Assembly: GCA_900545835.1 (NCBI GenBank)
Contig: URBB01000071.1
Location: forward strand, 1 to 10,785
DNA: 10,785 nt
DNA from: an uncultured Collinsella sp.
Lineage (GTDB): Bacteria > Actinomycetota > Coriobacteriia > Coriobacteriales > Coriobacteriaceae
Direction: 5' to 3'
Position 1 is the first letter of the stretch; every line of letters starts with the position of its first letter. The position numbers were made by a program, and so were the translations under genes. Shown here in pieces: positions 8,315-10,785 of this stretch. The notes beneath the pieces were generated by a model, which was not told where the DNA came from, searched no databases, and worked only from the letters and a program-made list of their open reading frames with translations.

Positions 8315-10685
8315 CGACAACGCGCTGGTGGTGGCGCTCGATACCTCGACCGACATGCTTGCCTGCGCGGCAAGTTGGATTGATAGACAGACGGGCGAGA
8401 CGAAGCTCGTGAGTGGCGACCACATGTGTCGCCGTCACGCCAACGTTGAGCTCGTGAATACCGTTGATGGTGTGCTGGCTCAAGCCAGTCTGGATCGCAG
8501 CGATGTTGGTTGCTATGTGGTCGGCCGCGGCCCGGGGTCGTTTACGGGTGTGCGCATCGGTATCTCCACTGCCAAGGGCCTCGCACGTGGTGCCAATGTT
8601 CCGCTGCTGGGCGTGTCAACGCTTGACGCTTGCGCTTGGACGGCGTGGAAGGCTGGCGTGCGCGGCAAGCTTGGTATCTTGGCCGATGCTATGCGCGGTG
8701 AGGTATATCCGGCGCTGTATATGCTGGTCGATGAGGGCCCCGAGCGTCAATTTGAGCGCGAACACGTGGTCAAGGCCGCCGTGGCGCTCGATGAGTGGCG
8801 CCAAGCAGCGGACTGGGACCAGGTTCAGCTGACCGGCGACGGTCTCGTGCGCTATGGCAAGCTGCTGGGTGAGGACGAGATCGCCCGCTGCGTGGAGCGC
8901 GACCTGTGGTGGCCTTCGGGCGAGGGCTTGCTGCTCGCGCACGCTGCGGGTGACGGCGATCCGGCTCGCGTCCTGCCGATTTACACGCGCCTTTCGGATG
9001 CCGAGGAAAACGAGCGCAAGCGTCTTGGTCTTGCCGAGAGTGCGCAGAGCGAAATTACGGGCGTTGCCGATGAGCTCGCCGGTCGTCATCTGCAGTTCCG
9101 TCCCATGGGCGCGGCGGATGCCGAGGGCGCGAGCGCGTTAGAGGCTGCCTGCTTTGAAGGTGCCGGACACAAGGCGTGGACGCCGGGCATGTTCCTGTCC
9201 GAACTGGGCGAGGACGTCGCTGCGCCGCGTAGTTGGTGGGTGGCACACGACGACGGCAAGCTGCTGGGCCTTGCCGGCGGTATGGTCGTGGACGGTGATG
9301 TGCAGATTCTGGATGTCGCCGTCGACCCGGCACATCGCCGTGAGGGCATTGCCCGCAAGCTGCTGTCGCATGTGAGCTATGATGCCCAGATGCTCGGCTG
9401 CACCACGGCTTCGCTCGAGGTCGAGGACGGCAACGAGGGAGCGATCGCGCTTTATAACGCTCTGGGCTTTACCGAGGCTGGCCGTCGCCGCGGCTACTAT
9501 GGTGCCGGCAAGGATGCCATCGTCATGACGGCTCCGCTGCCCCTCGTGCTTCCGGTCGACAATGCTTCGCCCGAGCCGACGGCGGCAGAGCAGCGCGTAT
9601 GGCCGCTGCCTGCTCCTGGGCGCTCCGAGGGGGAGCGTGCCGAAATTGAGCGCCGCCGCCTAGTGCTCGCTATCGAGAGTTCCTGCGACGAGACGGCCGT
9701 GGCGATTATCGATGCGGATGGCAATATGCTGGCCAACCAGGTGTCGACACAGATTGATTTTCACGCCCGCTTTGGCGGCGTGGTGCCCGAGATCGCCTCG
9801 CGCAAGCACGTTGAGGTGATTGTGAGTGTCGTAGATGCGGCGCTCGAGGATGCCGCGGCATCGCTTGGCCTTGAGGGTGGGGCGATTGCGCCAAGTGAGC
9901 TTGCCGCCGTGGGCGTGACGCAAGGTCCGGGCCTGGTGGGCGCCCTCGTGGTGGGCGTTGCCTTTGCCAAAGGCTTTGCCTACGCTGCCGGTAAGCCGCT
10001 CGTGTGCGTCAACCATCTTGAGGGTCATCTGTTTGCCAACCTGCTGGCGCAACCCGACCTCAAACCGCCGTTTATCTTCACGCTTGTCTCGGGTGGGCAC
10101 ACCATGCTCGTGCACGTGAAGGCGTGGGGCGACTACGAGGTGCTCGGTGAGACGCTCGACGACGCCGTGGGCGAGGCCTTCGACAAGGTGGCCAAGGCGT
10201 TGGGCCTGGGCTATCCCGGTGGCCCCATCATTTCCAAGCTGGCCGAGACAGGCAATCCCCGCGCGATTGATTTCCCCCGTGCGCTCAACAGCAGGGGAGA
10301 CTATCGTTTCTCGCTTTCGGGCCTTAAAACGGCCGTGACGCTCTACATCGAGCAGGAGACCAAGGCCGGGCGCACGATTCACCTGCCCGATCTGGCAGCT
10401 TCGTTTGAGGCAGCTGTCTTTGACGTGCAGTACAAGAAGGCCAAAAACGCATTGCACGCTACCGGATGCAAGGAATACTGCATCGGTGGCGGCGTCTCGG
10501 CCAACCCGCATCTGCGCGAGATGATGATCAAGAAGCTTGGGCGTCAGGGGATTCGCGTAACGGTGCCGCCCTTGTCTGCCTGTACCGATAACGCAGCCAT
10601 GATCGCGGAGGTCGCTCGCCGTAAATTCGACCGAGGTGAAATCTCGCCGTTCGATGTCGACGCCGATCCGAACATGACGTTGTAG
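8301..10685 (+). CDS. tsaB/rimI/tsaD: TsaB-RimI-TsaD three-domain fusion protein
   Basis: The 794-aa product joins three usually separate proteins. Residues 8-245 are TsaB (VALDTST at 11-17, GRGPGSFTGVRIGIST at 75-90, closing YTRLSDAEE), the scaffold that dimerises with TsaD. Residues 263-412 are a GNAT acetyltransferase like RimI, which acetylates the N-terminus of ribosomal protein S18: acetyl-CoA loop RREGIARKLL (346-355), E373 and Y385 at catalytic positions, then RRGYYGAGKDAIVM. Residues 453-794 are complete TsaD, which transfers threonylcarbamoyl to tRNA A37: LAIESSCDETA (456-466), metal ligands H572 and H576 in NHLEGH and D763 in CTDNAAMI, plus SGGHT (597-601), FSLSGLKTAV (670-679) and GGGVSANPHLRE (729-740). 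A Pro/Ala-rich linker of about 40 residues joins RimI to TsaD. The ATG at 8301 is chosen over an upstream TTG (8283) because it has a weak TAAGG site (8287-8291) and directly precedes the TsaB domain. It overlaps tsaE by 14 nt. Confidence 0.94.
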   Translation: MSLHNDNALVVALDTSTDMLACAASWIDRQTGETKLVSGDHMCRRHANVELVNTVDGVLAQASLDRSDVGCYVVGRGPGSFTGVRIGISTAKGLARGANVPLLGVSTLDACAWTAWKAGVRGKLGILADAMRGEVYPALYMLVDEGPERQFEREHVVKAAVALDEWRQAADWDQVQLTGDGLVRYGKLLGEDEIARCVERDLWWPSGEGLLLAHAAGDGDPARVLPIYTRLSDAEENERKRLGLAESAQSEITGVADELAGRHLQFRPMGAADAEGASALEAACFEGAGHKAWTPGMFLSELGEDVAAPRSWWVAHDDGKLLGLAGGMVVDGDVQILDVAVDPAHRREGIARKLLSHVSYDAQMLGCTTASLEVEDGNEGAIALYNALGFTEAGRRRGYYGAGKDAIVMTAPLPLVLPVDNASPEPTAAEQRVWPLPAPGRSEGERAEIERRRLVLAIESSCDETAVAIIDADGNMLANQVSTQIDFHARFGGVVPEIASRKHVEVIVSVVDAALEDAAASLGLEGGAIAPSELAAVGVTQGPGLVGALVVGVAFAKGFAYAAGKPLVCVNHLEGHLFANLLAQPDLKPPFIFTLVSGGHTMLVHVKAWGDYEVLGETLDDAVGEAFDKVAKALGLGYPGGPIISKLAETGNPRAIDFPRALNSRGDYRFSLSGLKTAVTLYIEQETKAGRTIHLPDLAASFEAAVFDVQYKKAKNALHATGCKEYCIGGGVSANPHLREMMIKKLGRQGIRVTVPPLSACTDNAAMIAEVARRKFDRGEISPFDVDADPNMTL

Positions 10686-10747
10686 CTGGTACGACGCGGT
10701 CCCCGGACGGAGGGGCCGGATATAAGGTTTCCTGCTCTACAGTCCTG

Positions 10748-10784
10748 CGCAAGACGAAGGCCACATTAAGTGGCCTTCTTTGCG
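10748..10784 (+). terminator. Probable operon-end terminator hairpin
   Basis: A 9-bp perfect stem, GAAGGCCAC (10756-10764) with GTGGCCTTC (10770-10778), is closed by the loop ATTAA. An outer stem, CGCAA (10748-10752) with TTGCG (10780-10784), extends it past a small internal loop. It lies about 60 nt after the fusion-gene stop. The T-tract is short (TTT, then GCGT), so efficiency is uncertain. The near symmetry would let it also act on transcripts arriving from the right. The 60 nt between the stop codon and the hairpin show nothing else I can name. Confidence 0.65.
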
Positions 10785-10785
10785 T

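Noticed and set aside
9660..10511. Minus-strand frame of 283 codons opposite the TsaD part
   Set aside because: It is antisense to a fully recognisable TsaD domain; its His/Arg-rich translation shows no known motif. The 252-codon minus frame opposite nnr (5110-5868) is rejected for the same reason.
10686..10747. Small RNA or tRNA in the stretch after the fusion-gene stop
   Set aside because: CCCC/GGGG pairing is possible around 10700-10715, but no cloverleaf, T-loop or ribosome site is visible and the segment is very short.

Overview
The window is a chromosomal segment, all on the + strand, holding the 3' part of an rRNA operon followed by a six-gene housekeeping operon. Three things suggest a Coriobacteriia member, possibly Collinsella-like: the GC-rich coding bias, the gene order acpS-nnr-alr-udg-tsaE-tsaB/rimI/tsaD, and a spacer without tRNA genes. 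This placement is inferred from remembered gene orders and not from a database comparison.

Positions 1-3752 are the rRNA part. They contain the last 46 nt of 16S rRNA with its anti-Shine-Dalgarno tail, a spacer of about 400 nt with no tRNA genes but with a boxA-like element, three hairpins and a 9-nt tandem repeat, an intact 23S rRNA of about 2977 nt, a hairpin-rich 23S-5S spacer, a 5S rRNA, and a strong intrinsic terminator. The flanks of 23S pair into a long processing stem, and 5S lies inside a perfect 15-bp stem.

Positions 3753-3861 form a short AT-richer gap with two candidate promoters of the same geometry (18-nt spacers, offset by 36 nt).

Positions 3862-10685 are an operon with gaps of at most 12 nt, or short overlaps: acpS (holo-ACP synthase, with an unusual charged C-terminal tail), nnr (NAD(P)H-hydrate repair), alr (alanine racemase), a family-4 Fe-S uracil-DNA glycosylase, tsaE, and one 794-residue protein that joins TsaB, RimI and TsaD. 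Together they serve lipid carrier activation, cofactor repair, D-alanine supply for peptidoglycan, base-excision repair, and translation fidelity (t6A37 tRNA modification plus N-terminal acetylation of ribosomal protein S18). A hairpin at the right edge probably ends the operon.

No mobile element, CRISPR array, phage gene or clearly new system is visible. The most noteworthy feature is the three-domain TsaB-RimI-TsaD fusion overlapping tsaE. Smaller points of interest are the AcpS tail and the competing RNA structures before 5S.
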